64,000 nucleotides of DNA, taken from assembly GCA_947496065.1 (NCBI GenBank), contig CANMBF010000008.1:25012-89011 (forward strand), written 5' to 3'. Source of the stretch: Bacteroidota bacterium. GTDB lineage: Bacteria; Bacteroidota; Bacteroidia; NS11-12g; UBA955. The notes beneath the pieces are model-generated. The model made no database searches, was not told the DNA's origin, and saw nothing but the letters and a program-made list of their open reading frames with translations. Positions 62,147-64,000 of this stretch are shown here, one piece after another. The position numbers and the translations under genes are program-made. Position 1 is the stretch's first letter. Every line of letters starts with the position of its first letter.

Positions 62147-64000
62147 ATGAAAAGACTACTACCCCTCTTTATCCTCTTTGTTTTAGGTTATCAACCCTTA
62201 AGCGCTGTTTCTCCAATTGGGGGTGAAGTTTATTACCGCCATCTAAAAAATTTAGAATACGAAGTCACCATTATGGCTTACAGGGATTGCCGCGCAACCC
62301 CAATGGGCATGATGGATTTGTATATTACCAATGATTCATTTTATGTGAGCACCAAAACCACCAGGGTAAAGATTGAAGACATTACCTCCTATTGCCCTAC
62401 AAAAATTTGTAATCCTTCTAATTCTACAGGCTCTGGTCAAGGTGTTGAGGTCCATTATTATTTAGATACCATTGATTTTAATACTGGGGTCTTCAAAAAA
62501 TTTATTTCTAAAAATTATTGTACAGTAAATTTCTCACTGTACACTTGTTGCAGAAACGGTTCCATCTTAACTTTAATCTCTGGTTCCTTATATGTTGATG
62601 CCATGTTGAATCTTTGCGCTGCCATTAAATCTCCTATTACAACGCCTCGCATTATCAACAAACCGCAATTCATGTTATCGTGCAATCAAACTTACAGTGA
62701 ATCTTATTTGGCAGATGGTCAATTGGCGGGCGACTCATTGGGTTATGAACTTGTAAAAGCGCAAGAATGGTACAAAACCGATTGCAGTTACTATGGCACT
62801 TACACAGAACAAATACCATTGGTACCCTATTGCACGCCAGTTGGCAGTGTGAATTGTGTTCCGAATTTAACCAATTTACCTGTAAGAGGCATGAATTTCA
62901 ATCCTAAAAACGGTAATTTTATTGTTACACCTACGAATTGTGCTGAAGTGGCAGTGATTGCTGTTCAAGTCAATTTGTACAGAAAAGACAGTGGAAAATA
63001 CAAACGCATAGGTTATGTAAGGCGCGATATGATGCACGTTACCTACAAATCAACCATCAACAAACCAACCCTGCTCACCTACCGCGACTACCAAATTAAA
63101 GCCCGCGAAAATACTTGCATAGACATTAAAATAAAGGATGATACCACCGCTAAAAACAAGGATACCGTAAAAGTAGTCATCAAAAAATTTCCAAAATATG
63201 GTCAACTTAGTTTACTAGATTCCAATGCCCGCGAAAAGACCTTACACTATTGTTGGAATGTAACGGATGCCAATTACTTCGATAAATTAGAAGACAATCT
63301 AACGCTGTATGCCTACGACAAAGCCTGTATTTCTGGTCAAGCGATTGCAACTACCATTAATTTTAAAGCTGTTGCGCCCGATTCTTTAACCACTATCAAT
63401 TTCAAAACATTTTACGACATTAATAAAAATGGTAAACGCGAGAATGGTGAACCTTATCGAAGTGCGCCTATCCTATTCAACAGGAATGGCACCCTCAGTT
63501 TATTTAACACCGATGCCAATGGCAGTCTTGTTCTAAAACCATTGTATGGCAGTTTTAAAATCGAGCATCGCAGAAACCAATTCACATACTCAACCAATAA
63601 CATCGCTGTATTTAAAGGTCAATTTGATAGTACTTATACCCTCGAAATTGGTTTTAATTATTCGCAAGGTATTAAGGGTCGCGTGTTCGAAGATGTGAAT
63701 AACAATTGCACCTATGAGCAAGGTACCGACTTGTTATTAAGCGGTGTTAAAATCAATGCAGTGAATGAAAATGCAGCTGCCTTTACCGATGGCAGAGGCG
63801 AATTTTTATTCAACAGCAAGCTTGGCAATTACAATCTTGAAATAGATCCTCAAATGGCTTACAAAACAAGTTGTTTTAGCAGTGTTGCAGTATTGATTCA
63901 AAAGGATTCTCAATCGCGTGTTTATGATTTTCCTGTAAGAAAGAGAACCAATTTCAAAGACCTTAAAATTGGACTTAAACCAGTGCCTCACATTCGCAAC
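62147..64000 (+). CDS. Large secreted protein, N-terminal part (cut by the window end)
   Basis: The frame is open for 618 codons from ATG 62147 to the window end, with no stop. It has a signal peptide (MKRLLPLFILFVLG..., cleavage near LSA) and a beta-rich body. The start SPIGGEVYYRHLKNLEYEV and TIMAYRDCRATPM recall large Bacteroidota surface proteins that open with a GGE-type strand and a YRDC motif. Cysteines are frequent (for example SYCPTKICNPS). Later segments with FYDINKNGKRENGEP and GRVFEDVNNNCTYEQG resemble SdrD B-like/Cna B repeats with Asp/Asn calcium sites. A type IX sorting domain would be expected beyond the window. Confidence 0.8.
   Translation, partial: MKRLLPLFILFVLGYQPLSAVSPIGGEVYYRHLKNLEYEVTIMAYRDCRATPMGMMDLYITNDSFYVSTKTTRVKIEDITSYCPTKICNPSNSTGSGQGVEVHYYLDTIDFNTGVFKKFISKNYCTVNFSLYTCCRNGSILTLISGSLYVDAMLNLCAAIKSPITTPRIINKPQFMLSCNQTYSESYLADGQLAGDSLGYELVKAQEWYKTDCSYYGTYTEQIPLVPYCTPVGSVNCVPNLTNLPVRGMNFNPKNGNFIVTPTNCAEVAVIAVQVNLYRKDSGKYKRIGYVRRDMMHVTYKSTINKPTLLTYRDYQIKARENTCIDIKIKDDTTAKNKDTVKVVIKKFPKYGQLSLLDSNAREKTLHYCWNVTDANYFDKLEDNLTLYAYDKACISGQAIATTINFKAVAPDSLTTINFKTFYDINKNGKRENGEPYRSAPILFNRNGTLSLFNTDANGSLVLKPLYGSFKIEHRRNQFTYSTNNIAVFKGQFDSTYTLEIGFNYSQGIKGRVFEDVNNNCTYEQGTDLLLSGVKINAVNENAAAFTDGRGEFLFNSKLGNYNLEIDPQMAYKTSCFSSVAVLIQKDSQSRVYDFPVRKRTNFKDLKIGLKPVPHIRN

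Overview
The window is a chromosomal segment of an AT-rich member of the Bacteroidota. The signs are type IX secretion components (PorX, a DUF5103 Plug-type protein), several secreted proteins with C-terminal type IX sorting domains, TonB-dependent receptors with N-terminal carboxypeptidase-like domains, a mevalonate operon of the flavobacterial type with a GYDIA-type GHMP kinase, and promoters with the Bacteroidota -7 box TAnnTTTG. I see no rRNA, tRNA, CRISPR array, prophage or insertion sequence. Coding density is high, and most genes are housekeeping genes or short operons. The finer taxonomic position cannot be fixed from this sequence.

Layout. 1-5.7 kb (+): end of plsY, then clpS, an M48 lipoprotein protease, tsaE, leucyl aminopeptidase, pdxA and an aldehyde dehydrogenase. 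5.8-7.2 kb (-): gatB. 7.3-10.3 kb (+): a probable heavy-metal locus with a Cys-rich exported protein, an HMA-like periplasmic protein and a TonB-dependent receptor. 10.4-12.7 kb (+): a LEA14-like protein and an M3 peptidase. 12.7-23.4 kb (-): DUF2306 membrane protein, YARHG lipoprotein, DUF1653, MazG-like protein, porX, Plug protein, an ABC-F ATPase, and a LytTR regulator with its beta-propeller histidine kinase. 23.7-31.1 kb (+): leucine dehydrogenase, then a six-gene mevalonate/isoprenoid operon (type 2 IPP isomerase, HMG-CoA reductase, GYDIA kinase, diphosphomevalonate decarboxylase, mevalonate kinase, UbiA prenyltransferase). 31.2-34 kb (+): two tandem paralogous sorting-domain proteins and an SRPBCC protein. 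34-36.5 kb (-): lon. 36.7-43.8 kb (+): ABC exporter, trpS, deoxynucleoside kinase, a LamG protein with six internal repeats, a FrnE-like DsbA protein and a SET-domain protein. 43.8-50 kb (-): methyltransferase, secreted ExeM/NucH nuclease and purL. 50-54.4 kb (-): a metal or cofactor uptake locus (two small proteins, TonB receptor, lipoprotein, BtuF-like protein without signal peptide). 54.5-61.9 kb (-): FMN reductase, meaB, a PIG-V-like mannosyltransferase, a fused two-subunit 2-oxoacid dehydrogenase E1, an outer-membrane barrel and hscA. 62.1 kb to the end (+): a large secreted protein cut by the window edge.

How the parts work together. The mevalonate operon runs from HMG-CoA to IPP/DMAPP and ends in a prenyl-transfer step; only acetoacetyl-CoA thiolase and HMG-CoA synthase are missing from the window. 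PorX and Plug belong to the secretion route used by the four sorting-domain proteins encoded here. Two unrelated TonB-receptor loci appear devoted to metals or metal cofactors.

Start sites. Many genes carry TAnnTTTG only 5-13 bases before the start codon, implying leaderless or nearly leaderless transcripts. At six genes this box overlaps the longest possible start and argues for a shorter protein; I used those shorter starts. No computation or database search was done; family names rest on motifs read by eye.
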